Assembly (NCBI RefSeq): GCF_900107375.1
Contig: NZ_FNPT01000008.1
Coordinates: 7,361 to 71,360, forward strand
DNA from: Lysobacter sp. yr284
GTDB lineage: Bacteria > Pseudomonadota > Gammaproteobacteria > Xanthomonadales > Xanthomonadaceae
Length of the DNA: 64,000 bases
Direction: 5' to 3'
Shown: positions 38,077 through 47,437 of the stretch, in pieces
Numbering within the stretch: position 1 is the stretch's first letter
Layout: each line of letters begins with the position of its first letter
Made by a program: the position numbers and the translations under genes
The notes under the pieces: model-generated
What the model was told of the DNA's origin: nothing
Databases searched by the model: none
What the model saw: only the letters and a program-made list of their open reading frames with translations

Positions 38077-38706
38077 ATGAAACGTCCGAAGCCGCGGCCC
38101 ATGTCGGAAGTGTTGCTCGCACTCGCGGTGTTGTCCCTGGCCTCGGCCTGTTCGGTCGCGTCTGGCGACAGTGCGACACCGCCGAACGCCCCTGTGCTGA
38201 CGTTGAACGCCGATCCTCGCTTGAATCGCATAGCCAGCCGCTACGAAGCATCGATCTTGGACTTGGTCGAGCGGGTCGCCCAGGATCGGCGCATTCGCCG
38301 AGATGCGGTCGAAGCCGTATTGGGGGCCGAGTTCGATGCCAAGCCATCGGCCGACGGACGTCCGCAGGAATGGTCGCTTCACGGCTCGCTTTCTGAAAGG
38401 GATCGCTTCCGGATCGAGTTGTATCCCGATGAAGACGGGCTTGAGCTGGCAATCGCCAATCCGGCGGACGACGGCAAGAAGTGCTATCTGGATTCGATGC
38501 GTGTCCGCTCGCTATTGGTCGATAGGCTGGGCTTCAAGGCCTCCGAACTAGGGACGGGCAAGCGGCCCTATTCCCTCTTCACCCAGAACCCACCGCCCGC
38601 TTCGAGCCCGATCAGCATCTCCGTGTTCGAGCGGGAGCTTTCCGCCGAAAAGGGCGGGGCGCGAAACTGCATCTATGCCTTGAAGCTGGCGGCTCGCGGA
38701 GGCTGA
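38077..38706 (+). CDS. Lipoprotein, candidate immunity protein for the downstream effector
   Basis: This 209-residue protein has a lipoprotein signal with lipobox LASAC (Cys near residue 25), which would place it in the periplasm on a membrane anchor. The mature part is mixed alpha/beta with two further Cys. The family is not recognised. It ends one base before the GTG of an HEXXH-XVIPCD gene. In Xanthomonadales, type IV killing effectors are typically encoded beside lipoprotein immunity proteins of this kind, so an immunity role is inferred. ATG 38077 has CAGGGGG upstream; the open frame upstream of it lacks the signal. Confidence 0.78.
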   Translation: MKRPKPRPMSEVLLALAVLSLASACSVASGDSATPPNAPVLTLNADPRLNRIASRYEASILDLVERVAQDRRIRRDAVEAVLGAEFDAKPSADGRPQEWSLHGSLSERDRFRIELYPDEDGLELAIANPADDGKKCYLDSMRVRSLLVDRLGFKASELGTGKRPYSLFTQNPPPASSPISISVFERELSAEKGGARNCIYALKLAARGG

Positions 38707-38707
38707 C

Positions 38708-40162
38708 GTGCCGGTAGCGGTCGATCCGCGCGTCGAAGCCATGCTGGCCCGGTTCGACAAGACCCAGAGCCCGACCGACGCCGAAAGCGCGGCGATGCGT
38801 CGGGCGATCAGCGAGTCGCCGTATCTGGCGCAACTCATCGAGACCGGGCTGGGCCGCGGGGTGATCCAGGCCTTTACCGCGCAATCGGTGGCTGGATCGG
38901 GCGCGCATTTCGACGATCGCGGCGGGGAGTTGAACGTGAGCCGGGCCACATTGCGCGCGGCGGCCGCGAATCCCGGCGAAATGGACGGCCTGGTCGGCGC
39001 GTTGGCCCATGAGGCGGCGCACGCGGCGAACCAGGACGATCGAGTATTCCGGCACAGGCAGTTCGAGCGTGACCTTGCCGTGCGGTTCCAATCGGATGCG
39101 CAGGTGCATGATCCGACCGAGATCGCGCTGAGGTTGCAACAGCGTCAACGTTGGGACGAGGCCTATGCCGAGCTTCACTCGGTCAATGCCGTCGTATCGC
39201 GGATCCGGCATCTCGATCCCGGCGCCGACGATCAGCAGGTGCTCAGGCGGGCGGCGGATACGACGCTCTGCATCGAGCAGAATCCGAACACGGGCGAGTA
39301 TGGCTGGGTCGGCGGCATCCGGCCGAATCCCGACAATGGCCGCATCGCTTACACGCCGGACAACCTGGAGGCGGTGGCGCTGTGCCATTTCGACGCGCGG
39401 GCCGATGCGGTCCGGTTGGGGACGCATCGCGATCTGGACTATCGAAACTACTATGCGGCTCACACGATGGGCCGTATCGCCGACCTGAAGATCGCCGCCG
39501 ACAACCTGACTGAAAATCCGTTGAGCGCGCCGGACGCGCCGATGCATCTGGATCTCGGACGGCTGGGATGGGATTTGCGGAAGATCGAGCGCGAAGGGGT
39601 GAGTTTCGCGAACCACAAAGTCGATTTCAATTTTTACGACACAACCAGCGCAAAGCCGGTCATGCGCAATCTGCGCGACGCCGGTTCGCTCGGTCGGCAG
39701 GATGCAGTGTCGCCCGATATCGAGCCGCCAGCGCTCGCGGTGAAGCGCGCTTCGGGCCCTGGTTCGCCGGAGCATGCGGATCATTCGCTTTATCTGCAGG
39801 CGCGGCAGGGCGTGATTGCATTGAATGCTCAACGGGGCCGCGCCTGGGACGATGCCAGCGAACGGCTGGCGGCGAGCCTGACGGCGCTGGGCAGGGAGCA
39901 GGGTTTGTCGCATATCGACCATGTGGTGCTTAGCGGGAAGAGCGGGGACGCCGAGGCCGGCGAGAATGTGTTTGTGGTCGAAGGGCGCTTGGACGACCCG
40001 GCCCACCGTCGCGCCCACATGAAGACGGCGATGGCGACGGAAACGGCGGTTGAAGTGTCTTTCGAGCGGCTGGCGCTGTTCGATCGGTCGCAGCAAACCC
40101 CGCATCAGGCGCAGGCCATCGATACGCATGAGCCGTCGGTTGCGAAGATCGGGCCGCGTTGA
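38708..40162 (+). CDS. HEXXH metallopeptidase-like XVIPCD effector
   Basis: This 484-residue protein has a zinc-binding motif HEAAH at about residues 101-105 in an Ala-rich helix. Its C-terminal XVIPCD-like domain (about 356-470) contains GLSHIDHVVLS, VFVVEGRLDDPAHRRAHMKT and a short Gln-rich end. The XVIPCD marks cargo for the VirD4 coupling protein of antibacterial type IV systems. A target in the periplasm is likely, given the lipoprotein immunity candidate. The GTG start directly abuts that gene. The third zinc ligand is not obvious by eye. The sequence between 110 and 350 is unrecognised. Confidence 0.82.
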   Translation: MPVAVDPRVEAMLARFDKTQSPTDAESAAMRRAISESPYLAQLIETGLGRGVIQAFTAQSVAGSGAHFDDRGGELNVSRATLRAAAANPGEMDGLVGALAHEAAHAANQDDRVFRHRQFERDLAVRFQSDAQVHDPTEIALRLQQRQRWDEAYAELHSVNAVVSRIRHLDPGADDQQVLRRAADTTLCIEQNPNTGEYGWVGGIRPNPDNGRIAYTPDNLEAVALCHFDARADAVRLGTHRDLDYRNYYAAHTMGRIADLKIAADNLTENPLSAPDAPMHLDLGRLGWDLRKIEREGVSFANHKVDFNFYDTTSAKPVMRNLRDAGSLGRQDAVSPDIEPPALAVKRASGPGSPEHADHSLYLQARQGVIALNAQRGRAWDDASERLAASLTALGREQGLSHIDHVVLSGKSGDAEAGENVFVVEGRLDDPAHRRAHMKTAMATETAVEVSFERLALFDRSQQTPHQAQAIDTHEPSVAKIGPR

Positions 40163-40233
40163 GCGGTGGTTGAGTTTGGTCTGCCTGGGGCGGCTGGGAA
40201 CTCTTCCTTTAGATGCGCCGCGACGACGTCCGA

Positions 40234-40332
40234 CTGTAGGAGCGGCGCAAGCCGCGACCGCGACAAGGCAGCTACGGCGAAGCTTTCGCCGCGAGCGGTC
40301 GCTGCGCGGTCGCGGCTTGCGCCGCTCCTACA
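40234..40332. repeat. Dispersed repeat A, inverted pair
   Basis: Direct copy at 40234-40262 and inverse copy at 40305-40332 of the ctgtaggagcggcgcaagcc unit lie in the gap between converging genes. Confidence 0.88.
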
Positions 40333-40388
40333 GGGGCTTCGGGGTGGTGCGTCTTTGCTTGCAGTGCGCAGCAATGGCGGCAAATAAA

Positions 40389-40414
40389 AAGCGCCCCGGT
40401 TTCCCGGGGCGCTT
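40389..40414 (-). terminator. Rho-independent terminator of the S1 protease
   Basis: An 11-bp perfect stem (aagcgccccgg / ccggggcgctt) with loop tttc is followed on the minus strand by tttttattt. Confidence 0.93.
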
Positions 40415-40441
40415 GGGGGTGTCGCAGTCGCTTGGCGGTGC

Positions 40442-41656
40442 TTACGGGTTGGTCTTCAGCGTCAACCCATACGCGCTCAGGATCGGCTTGATCGGCGAGA
40501 AGTAGCTGTTGCCGCCACCCGGATTGCCCTGGCTGCCCGAGCAGCTGCCGCTACCGCCCGACAGCACGCCCTGCGCCTGGCCGACGCTGGTGATGAACGA
40601 GCCGCCGGAGTCGCCGCCTTCGGCGCACGCGCTGGTGCGGGTCAGGCCGGTGACGGTGCCGTCGGGGTTGCCGGCGTCGTCGACGTAGGAGACGGTCATG
40701 TTCTTGGTGCGGATGGCGCCGCAGTGCCAGCCGGAGGTGCGGCCGGAGCGGCACAGCGCCGCGCCGACGGCGGCTTCGGTGCTGCCCTTCACGGTCACGT
40801 CGCCGCTGCCGTAGCCGTAGACGCTGGCCGACAGGGTGTGGTTGCTGTCGACCTTGACCCAGCCGCGGTCCGGGCCGGTGCCGGTGCCGCTGGGCATCGA
40901 CGAGGCGGCGAAGGTGCCGACGCGCACGCCCGGGTTCCACTGGCCGTTTTCCTGATAGACGATTTCGCCGACGTCGCCGCAGTGGCCGGCGGTGGCGTAG
41001 CCGAGGGTCGTGCCCTTGGTGACCGGGAAGCCGACCGAGCAGGCGTACAGGTAGCCGTCGCCCGGGTTGCGCAGCATGCCGCGGCCGCCCTGGATGGCGA
41101 TGCGGCGCTGCGGCGCTTCGTTCATGGTCTCGAAGCGGACGACGCTGGCGTCGAGGCCGCTGCGGGCGACGAAGTCTTCGCCGGTGGCCTGCGCGCCCGG
41201 GGCGACGCCGACGACGACGCTGTTGCTCGGCAGGTCGACCGACCAGCTGTACACGCCCTTGGGCACCTTGGCGCTGCGCGAGAGCAGGCTGTCGAGCTGG
41301 CCCTTGGCGGTGTCGAGCGCCTTCAGGCTGTGACGCGCCTGGCGGGTCTCGATGCCGGTGAGGGTCTTGGCCTTGCTGACCGAGGTGCTGGCGGCGACGA
41401 AGCCGAACGAACCGTCGGCCTTACGCTCCAGCCACGCGCCGGCGTAGTTGTCGCCGAGCTGCTTGGCGAGGCCCTTTTCCTGCTCGGTGGCCAGACGCTC
41501 GGTGGTGAGGTACTGGGTCAGCTGCTTGTCGGTCAGGCCGAGGTCGCGCTTCATGGCCGTCTTCAACGCGGGGGCGAGGTCGTCGGCGGCGAGCGCCGAA
41601 CCCGATACGACCATGGCGGCGGCGACAGCGAGGACCGACATACTGAACTTGCGCAT
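40442..41656 (-). CDS. Alpha-lytic-type S1 serine protease
   Basis: This 404-residue secreted protease has a signal peptide (cleavage near SALAA), a pro-region of about 170 residues of the alpha-lytic type, and a chymotrypsin-fold catalytic domain. The triad is His in YATAGHCGD, Asp in PDRGWVKVD and Ser in CAEGGDSGGSF. The pro-region acts as a folding catalyst in this family, and such enzymes lyse other microbes. ATG 41656 has GAGGAG upstream and starts the signal; the 37 in-frame codons before it lack one. A strong terminator follows. Confidence 0.93.
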   Translation of the reverse strand: MRKFSMSVLAVAAAMVVSGSALAADDLAPALKTAMKRDLGLTDKQLTQYLTTERLATEQEKGLAKQLGDNYAGAWLERKADGSFGFVAASTSVSKAKTLTGIETRQARHSLKALDTAKGQLDSLLSRSAKVPKGVYSWSVDLPSNSVVVGVAPGAQATGEDFVARSGLDASVVRFETMNEAPQRRIAIQGGRGMLRNPGDGYLYACSVGFPVTKGTTLGYATAGHCGDVGEIVYQENGQWNPGVRVGTFAASSMPSGTGTGPDRGWVKVDSNHTLSASVYGYGSGDVTVKGSTEAAVGAALCRSGRTSGWHCGAIRTKNMTVSYVDDAGNPDGTVTGLTRTSACAEGGDSGGSFITSVGQAQGVLSGGSGSCSGSQGNPGGGNSYFSPIKPILSAYGLTLKTNP

Positions 41657-42236
41657 ATCCGATAACTCCTCAAACGGGAAGGGAAGGATGCGAACAGTGA
41701 TCACGGCAGGCCTCGTCAGGTCTTTGGCTCGCGCGGTGTGTGTGTGGCGCGCGCAGTCGTGCCGCACTTATTAGAACGCCGGCGCCGCGGGCGCCCCTAC
41801 CTGGAAAATGCGACGGTTTCGTGGATTCGAGCGATCGGTCTTTATGCGCATTCGCGCATGAAAAGAATGAACATCAAGCGCGAAGCGTGATCGTTATTCG
41901 GAGTGTTTCTACGCTGCACGATCCGCGCTCGCCGCAGGCTTAGCGCGCGCTGAAGCCGCGCGCAAAAACGTGATGCCTGCAATGCACGCGGGCGCCGCAG
42001 GTGGTGAAACGCGAAGGCCCGCCGATGCCTCGGCGGGCCTGTTTGCGCAATCTGGCGAGTGCGGCGCGCGGTTCAGATTTTGACCGAAACCGTTTGGGTC
42101 CAGACGGCGCCGACCGCCGCGCGCGCGCAGCGCGATCAACGACGCTGAGCGACCGTGAACGCCCGGCGCGGCCACGGCTGCGACCGGGCCGGCGCGAACC
42201 GTGGGCGAAGGCGTGGCGCCTTCGCCCACGGGCGAA
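41657..42236. other. Intergenic region with a hairpin
   Basis: This gap lies between two minus-strand protease genes. It holds a perfect 11-bp stem (aggcccgccga / tcggcgggcct, 42015-42040, loop tgcc), a likely terminator for the S8 gene at 42237. AT-richer bases at 41815-41900 probably hold the promoter of the S1 protease. No gene is supported. Confidence 0.6.
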
Positions 42237-43703
42237 TCACCGCGCGCCCAACTGCGCGATCGCCGCGCGCAGGTTCGGCAGTGGGCCGATGTTGCCGCCG
42301 CCGCCGGCCTGCGGCGTGCCGGTGCTCTTGAGCAGGTTGCGCATCTGTCGCGGGGTCACGGTGATGCCGCGCTGCTTGGCGATGCCCGACAGCGCGACCA
42401 CCGCCGCAGCGACGATCGGCGAAGCGCTGGAGGTGCCGTTGAAGGTCTTGGTGTAGGTGGCGTTGGCGCCGCCGTTGTAGAGATTGCCTACGCCGGTGGT
42501 GGTGACGCACCAACCCCAGGCCTGGACGTCGACGCGCGCGCCGTAGGTCGAGAACCACTGCCTGGATCGCGCGGGCGTGTTGTCGGTGCACCACAGCGTG
42601 GAGTAAGCGCCGCCGGCGCCGACGATGATCGAGCCCGAATCGCCTTTGCCGCTTGGGAACGGCGAGCCGAAGCAGGCGGCGTTGTCGAGATTCATGTTGC
42701 CGTTGCCGCCGGCCTGGACCACGTGGATGCCCTTGTTGGTCGCGGCGACGATGGCGTCGTAGACCGAGGGCGTCCATTCCGAGGGCACGTACTCGGCGCA
42801 GCCGCTCGGCCCGCCGATCTGTTGTTCGATCAGCATCACATCGCCGGCGCTCAGGGCGTTGGCGGCAACGAGGACGGCGTTGGCCAGGTCGTAACCGCGC
42901 TCGGCGCTGTTCGCATTGGTGTAGTGGGCAGAGGCGCGCGGAACCAGGCCGGTCACGCCGAATCCGTTTTCGTCGGCGATCAGCTGGCCCATCACCGCGG
43001 TGCCGTGGTGGTTGTCGTTGAACGGGTCGACCAGCGTGCCGTTGGCGACGAACGCGCCGGGCAGGCGCAGTTTGGACAGGTCTTCATGCTGGGTGTTCCA
43101 GCTGTATTCGATGTCCAGCACGCGCACGCCGGTGCCGTCGCCGCCGGGAACCGTGCGGGCGTATTCGCTGTCGATGCCGCTCAACGACGCGGGACGCTGG
43201 TACAGCTGGAAGGTGTGGTAGGCGGGCGTGGCGGGCGGCGGCGGGGGCAGCGGGGCCGGGTAGGCGATTTCGACGATGCTCATGGCGTTGAGTTCGTCGA
43301 TCACGCGTGCGGCGTCCTGGCCTGGCTTGACCCGCACGCGGAACCACTGGCTCAGGTCGGGCGGCGTGGCGTGCGCCGTCGCTGGCAGGCGCGGGGCGCG
43401 CCCGGCCAGGGCGACGGCATCGGCACGGAACAGCGGTTCCAGCGAGGCGACCGGGCCGGCGCCGCCGAGCAGGCCATCGAGCGCGTCGAGGCGGCCGAAC
43501 CTGGCCGAAGTCAGGCGGCCGTCGCGCTGGCTGATCCGACTGTCGTGCACGAACTTGACCTCGATGAATTCGCGGGACTGATGACGGCCCAGTACGGTCT
43601 TCGACGGCTTCGGCACGCTCGATTGCGCCGCGGCCGGCGCCGGCGGGCCGAGCAGGGCGGCGAATACGGTGGCGGCCGCCAGCGACTTGCATGCGATCTG
43701 CAT
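42237..43703 (-). CDS. Secreted S8 serine protease, copy 1
   Basis: This 488-residue subtilase has a signal peptide (to about residue 26), a propeptide-like region (about 30-165) and a catalytic domain. The Asp is in VLDIEYSWN, where the usual DTG is DIE. The His is in NHHGTAVMGQ, the oxyanion Asn in QAGGNGNMNLD and the Ser in GTSSASPIVAAA. There is no obvious C-terminal extra domain. The next gene upstream is a close paralogue in the same orientation, 298 bases away, so this is a tandem duplication. It is probably an extracellular nutrient or predation protease. Confidence 0.93.
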   Translation of the reverse strand: MQIACKSLAAATVFAALLGPPAPAAAQSSVPKPSKTVLGRHQSREFIEVKFVHDSRISQRDGRLTSARFGRLDALDGLLGGAGPVASLEPLFRADAVALAGRAPRLPATAHATPPDLSQWFRVRVKPGQDAARVIDELNAMSIVEIAYPAPLPPPPPATPAYHTFQLYQRPASLSGIDSEYARTVPGGDGTGVRVLDIEYSWNTQHEDLSKLRLPGAFVANGTLVDPFNDNHHGTAVMGQLIADENGFGVTGLVPRASAHYTNANSAERGYDLANAVLVAANALSAGDVMLIEQQIGGPSGCAEYVPSEWTPSVYDAIVAATNKGIHVVQAGGNGNMNLDNAACFGSPFPSGKGDSGSIIVGAGGAYSTLWCTDNTPARSRQWFSTYGARVDVQAWGWCVTTTGVGNLYNGGANATYTKTFNGTSSASPIVAAAVVALSGIAKQRGITVTPRQMRNLLKSTGTPQAGGGGNIGPLPNLRAAIAQLGAR

Positions 43704-44001
43704 GAAACGACTCCTTGTTCAGTGAGGCGGTAACGCGCGCCGTCCTGGCCGGCGCGAGGCAGTCTGTCGCGACTGCGTTTTCGCTTTAGCACGCCCGGTG
43801 CCGGCGCTGCGGCTGCATGCGGCGGCGCGAGGCGCAGGATCTGTGCGCGTTATTCGGGTTCGCGTTTCGTCCGCGGCCTTGAGTACAACGCACATGCCTG
43901 GGATTGCAGTCGCCCCGCTATGCCTTGCGCGATGGCGACGCGGGTCTTCGTTGGCGCAAACGCACGGGCGAAGGGCCGCGGCCCTCCGCCCGCGGGGCCG
44001 C

Positions 44002-45501
44002 TTACAGGCTGCCCAACTGCGCGATGGCCGCGCGCAGGTTCGGCAGCGGGCCGATGTTGCCGCCGCCGGTCTGCGCGGTGCCGGTGTTCTTGAGCAGGTC
44101 GCGCATCTGTCGCGGGGTCAGGGTGATGCCGCGTTGCTTGGCGATGCCCGACAGCGCGACCACCGCCGAGGCGACGATCGGCGAAGCGCTCGAAGTTCCG
44201 GAGAAGGTCTTGGTGTAGTAGGCGTTGGCGCCGCCGTTGTAGAGGTCGGCGTAGCCGGTGGTGGTGACGCAGCGGCCCCAGGCCTGGACGTTGACGCGCG
44301 CGCCGTAGGTCGAGAACGACTGCTTGGCGCGTTCGCCGGTGCCGTCGCTGCACCACGTGGTGGAACGCGCGCCGCCGGCGCCGACGATGATCGAGCCCGA
44401 GTCGGCGCGGCCGGCGGGGAACGGCGAGCCGAAGCACGAGGTGTTGTCGAGGTTCATGTTGCCGTTGCCGCCGGCCTGGACCACGTGGATGCCCTTGTTG
44501 GTCGCGGTGACGATGGCCGCATGCACCGAGGCGATCCATTCCACCGGCACGTAGCCGCTGCAGCCGCTCGGGCCGGCCGCCTGTTGTTCGATCAGGATCA
44601 CGTCGCCGGCGCGCAGCGCGTTGGCGGCGGTCAGGATGGCGTTGGCCGGGTCGTAGCCGCGCTCGGTGTTCATCGCGTTGGTGATGTGCGCGGTGGCGCC
44701 GTCGACCAGGCCGGTGACGCCGATGCCGTTGTTGTCGGCGACCAGCTGGCCGAGCACCGCGGTGCCGTGGTTGTTGTCGCTGAACGGATCGTTGGGCGTG
44801 CCGTTGTTGATGCGCGCGCCGGCCAGGCGCAGCTTGGACAGGTCTTCGTGGTTGGTGTTCCAGCTGTACTCGATGTCGAGCACGCGCACGCCGGCGCCGT
44901 TGCCGCCGGGCTGGGTGCGCGCGTATTCGCTGTCGATGCCGCTCTGCGCGGCGGGCAGCTTGTAGTACTGGTTGCCGCTGTAGCTCGGCGTGGCCGGCAG
45001 CGCGACCGGCAGCGGCGCGGCGTAGGCGGTCTCGACGATGCTCATGGCGTTGAGTTCGTCGATGACCCGGGCGATGTCCTGGCCGGGCTTGACCCGCAGG
45101 CGGAACCACTGGCTCAGGTCGGGCTGCGGCTGCGCGGCTTGCGCGCTCTTGGCCAGCGCTTGCAAGGTCGCGGCATCGGCGCGGAACAGCGGTTCCAGCG
45201 CGGCGACCGGGCCGGCGCCGCCGGTGAGGCTTTCCAATGCGGCGAGGCGGCCGTACTTGGCTGAGCCCAGGCGGCCGCCCTGCAGGCCGACCTGGCTGTC
45301 GTCGACGAACTTGACTTCGATGAACTCGCGCGAGTCGTAGCGGCCGAGCTGGGTCTTGATCGGCTTGGGCAGCAGTTGCTGCGGCGCGGCCGGGCCCGAC
45401 GGCGAGGCGGCCGCGGCGACGGCGGGGATCGCGGCCAGCGCCAGGCACGGCAGCAGGGCGCGGAGCAGGAGCGTGGGACGGGAGTGGGCGATGGAACGCA
45501 T
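44002..45501 (-). CDS. Secreted S8 serine protease, copy 2
   Basis: This 499-residue subtilase is a close paralogue of the gene at 42237, with the same layout: signal peptide to about residue 31, propeptide-like region, Asp in VLDIEYSWN, His in NNHGTAVLGQ, Asn in QAGGNGNMNLD and Ser in GTSSASPIVAS. The two proteins diverge most in the signal and pro-regions and in surface loops. Shared long stretches such as SGIAKQRGIT near the C terminus indicate a recent duplication. Each gene seems to have its own promoter region. Confidence 0.93.
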   Translation of the reverse strand: MRSIAHSRPTLLLRALLPCLALAAIPAVAAAASPSGPAAPQQLLPKPIKTQLGRYDSREFIEVKFVDDSQVGLQGGRLGSAKYGRLAALESLTGGAGPVAALEPLFRADAATLQALAKSAQAAQPQPDLSQWFRLRVKPGQDIARVIDELNAMSIVETAYAAPLPVALPATPSYSGNQYYKLPAAQSGIDSEYARTQPGGNGAGVRVLDIEYSWNTNHEDLSKLRLAGARINNGTPNDPFSDNNHGTAVLGQLVADNNGIGVTGLVDGATAHITNAMNTERGYDPANAILTAANALRAGDVILIEQQAAGPSGCSGYVPVEWIASVHAAIVTATNKGIHVVQAGGNGNMNLDNTSCFGSPFPAGRADSGSIIVGAGGARSTTWCSDGTGERAKQSFSTYGARVNVQAWGRCVTTTGYADLYNGGANAYYTKTFSGTSSASPIVASAVVALSGIAKQRGITLTPRQMRDLLKNTGTAQTGGGNIGPLPNLRAAIAQLGSL

Positions 45502-45846
45502 GAGAGGGTCCTGGAAAGGGAGGTGTCGTCATGCGAAGCGGCGCGCTGCGGGCTTCGCGGCGGTGGGAGCGGTGGGGCCGGCGCTGCGGCCCGGGCCGAG
45601 AGTAGGCAGGCGCCGTCGGCGCCGGATGGCGGCCCATCACGGTTTCGCCGATGCGTTCGGCGGCGGTGTTTTTGTTGCGAAAATCTGGATCGCGCACACG
45701 CCTTGGCCGCGTCGCGGCGGCGCCGGCGCGGCCGCCGCGGCGGGGAAACATGGCACGGTGGGTGGTTTTCCGCCGTCGCTGCGCGCGCTTGGGCGGCGCG
45801 GGTGCGGGCGCGGCGGGCGAACTGCGTCAGCCGGCGGCCGCGGCGA

Positions 45847-46407
45847 TCACAGTCCGTCGGGCCGCGGCGACAGCCACGCGGCGAAGCGCGCCTTCATCTG
45901 CGCGGCCTGTTCGGGCGAGGCGAGGAAGTGGTCGGCGCCGCCGTCGTAGGGCGCGAACGCGCCGCCGCCGGCGGGATCGAAGAACAGCGTCGAGCCGGTG
46001 CCTTCCTCGGCGATGCCGGCGAGCAACGCATCGAACGCGCCGCTGCCCCAGCGCACGGGCGCGGCGAACACCTGGATCGCGTCGTCGTCGCGGCCGTGGC
46101 CGAGCACGTGCACCGGCCGCAGTGCGCGCAGTTGCGCGGCTTCGTCGTCGCGCAAGCGGGTTTCTTCGCCGAAGCGGGCGACGAACAGCAAGCTGTCGCG
46201 GTCTTCGCCGAGCACGTGCGCGGCGGTGGCGTTGTAGCGCGCCACCGCCTGCGCCAGTTCCTGCGGCGAATCCGGATAGCGCTTGGCCTCGGCCAGGCTG
46301 TGGGTGCGCACCCAGCGCTGGGGCAGGGCGCGGCGGCAAAGGAAACCCACCGGCGCAACGCCGGGGTAAGCGCGTTGCCAGGAGGCGAGGATCGCGGCGG
46401 GCGTCAT
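45847..46407 (-). CDS. Hypothetical protein, possibly DUF3885-like
   Basis: This 186-residue soluble protein is rich in Trp, Phe and Asp, with LPQRWVRTHSLAEAKRYPDS near the start and FFDPAGGGAFAPYDGGADHF near the end. The first motif reminds me of DUF3885-type proteins, with low certainty. It has no signal peptide or membrane segment. It lies downstream of, and on the same strand as, the secreted protein gene at 46496, after 88 bases. Confidence 0.7.
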   Translation of the reverse strand: MTPAAILASWQRAYPGVAPVGFLCRRALPQRWVRTHSLAEAKRYPDSPQELAQAVARYNATAAHVLGEDRDSLLFVARFGEETRLRDDEAAQLRALRPVHVLGHGRDDDAIQVFAAPVRWGSGAFDALLAGIAEEGTGSTLFFDPAGGGAFAPYDGGADHFLASPEQAAQMKARFAAWLSPRPDGL

Positions 46408-46495
46408 GCGCGGGTTGCGATGGGCGCGGCGCGGCGTGCGGCCTGCGCGCGCGGCTGGCCGCGGGCGGCGCGGCTGTGTGCGTGCGAAGCCTGCA

Positions 46496-47284
46496 TCAGC
46501 GGGCGTGGCGCTTCACGCATTGGCGCAGTTTCTCGCGCGCGGCGTCGCCGCCGGTCCAGTCGATCCGGATCAGCGATTTGCCGGCCTGCGCGACTTCGAA
46601 GTGCTGGGTTTCCTCGAACGCGCCGAGCGCGGCCTCGATCGACGGCACCACGAAGACGATCGCGCCCAGGCGTTCGTCGGGGTGGTAGTAGTTCAGCGCC
46701 GGCACCGTGCTCGGCGCGGCCTTGGGCTGGAGCAAGGTCATCGGCACGGTCTGCAGCGTGGCGGGCTTGGGGATGTCGCTGCCCCAGAAGGTCAGCGTCG
46801 CGCCCTTGAAGCCGGGGCCCGGGCCCATGATCCGGACCACGCCCTGGCGGTTGGAGAACATCGCCGCGCAGGATTCCTCGCGGCCGCCGTCGGCCTTGGG
46901 GAAGAACGCCCACTGGCCTTCGACCATGCGCCGGTTCTGCGGGTCGCTGTCGATGCGCTGGCGTTCTTCGAGTTTGCGTTGCGCGTTCTGGAAGCGCTGG
47001 CTCATCTGCACGAAGGCCTCGCCGACCATGGCCCGCATCGGGTCCGGCGGCGCGGCGGCGGCTTGCGGCGACGCGGCGGCGGGGCGGTCCACGCACAGCG
47101 GCATCGCCGCCACGCCCTGGCCGGCCGGGGTCATGCCGACCATGTCGCGGCCCGGCCCGGCGCCGTTGCACGGGTAGGCGCCCTGGGCCTGGACGCCGGC
47201 GGCGAGCAGGCACAGCGCGGCGGCGGCGAGGCCGGCGCCGGCGCGGCGGGTGCGGGTGCGGGTGTAGCCAGAGTCGGGGTTCAT
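46496..47284 (-). CDS. Secreted protein of unknown function
   Basis: This 262-residue protein has a twin-Arg/basic n-region (RTRTRRAG), a hydrophobic core and likely cleavage at VQAQG near residue 34. The mature part has a helical region with Gln/Arg (about 85-120) and a C-terminal beta-rich domain. The family is not recognised. ATG 47284 starts the signal; the frame is open far upstream, but only as an antisense shadow of the M13 peptidase gene. It diverges from that peptidase gene. Confidence 0.78.
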   Translation of the reverse strand: MNPDSGYTRTRTRRAGAGLAAAALCLLAAGVQAQGAYPCNGAGPGRDMVGMTPAGQGVAAMPLCVDRPAAASPQAAAAPPDPMRAMVGEAFVQMSQRFQNAQRKLEERQRIDSDPQNRRMVEGQWAFFPKADGGREESCAAMFSNRQGVVRIMGPGPGFKGATLTFWGSDIPKPATLQTVPMTLLQPKAAPSTVPALNYYHPDERLGAIVFVVPSIEAALGAFEETQHFEVAQAGKSLIRIDWTGGDAAREKLRQCVKRHAR

Positions 47285-47437
47285 GGCGGCGGGCGAGGGG
47301 GACGGTGCGGCTAGCATTGGCAATCGCGATCGGGTCGTCAATTTCGGCCGCCGCCGACGCGGCGGCCAGTACTTCCGGGACGGGCCGCCGCGCAGGCCGT
47401 GGCTATAGTGGCCACACCATCCAACCGGGGTAACGCC

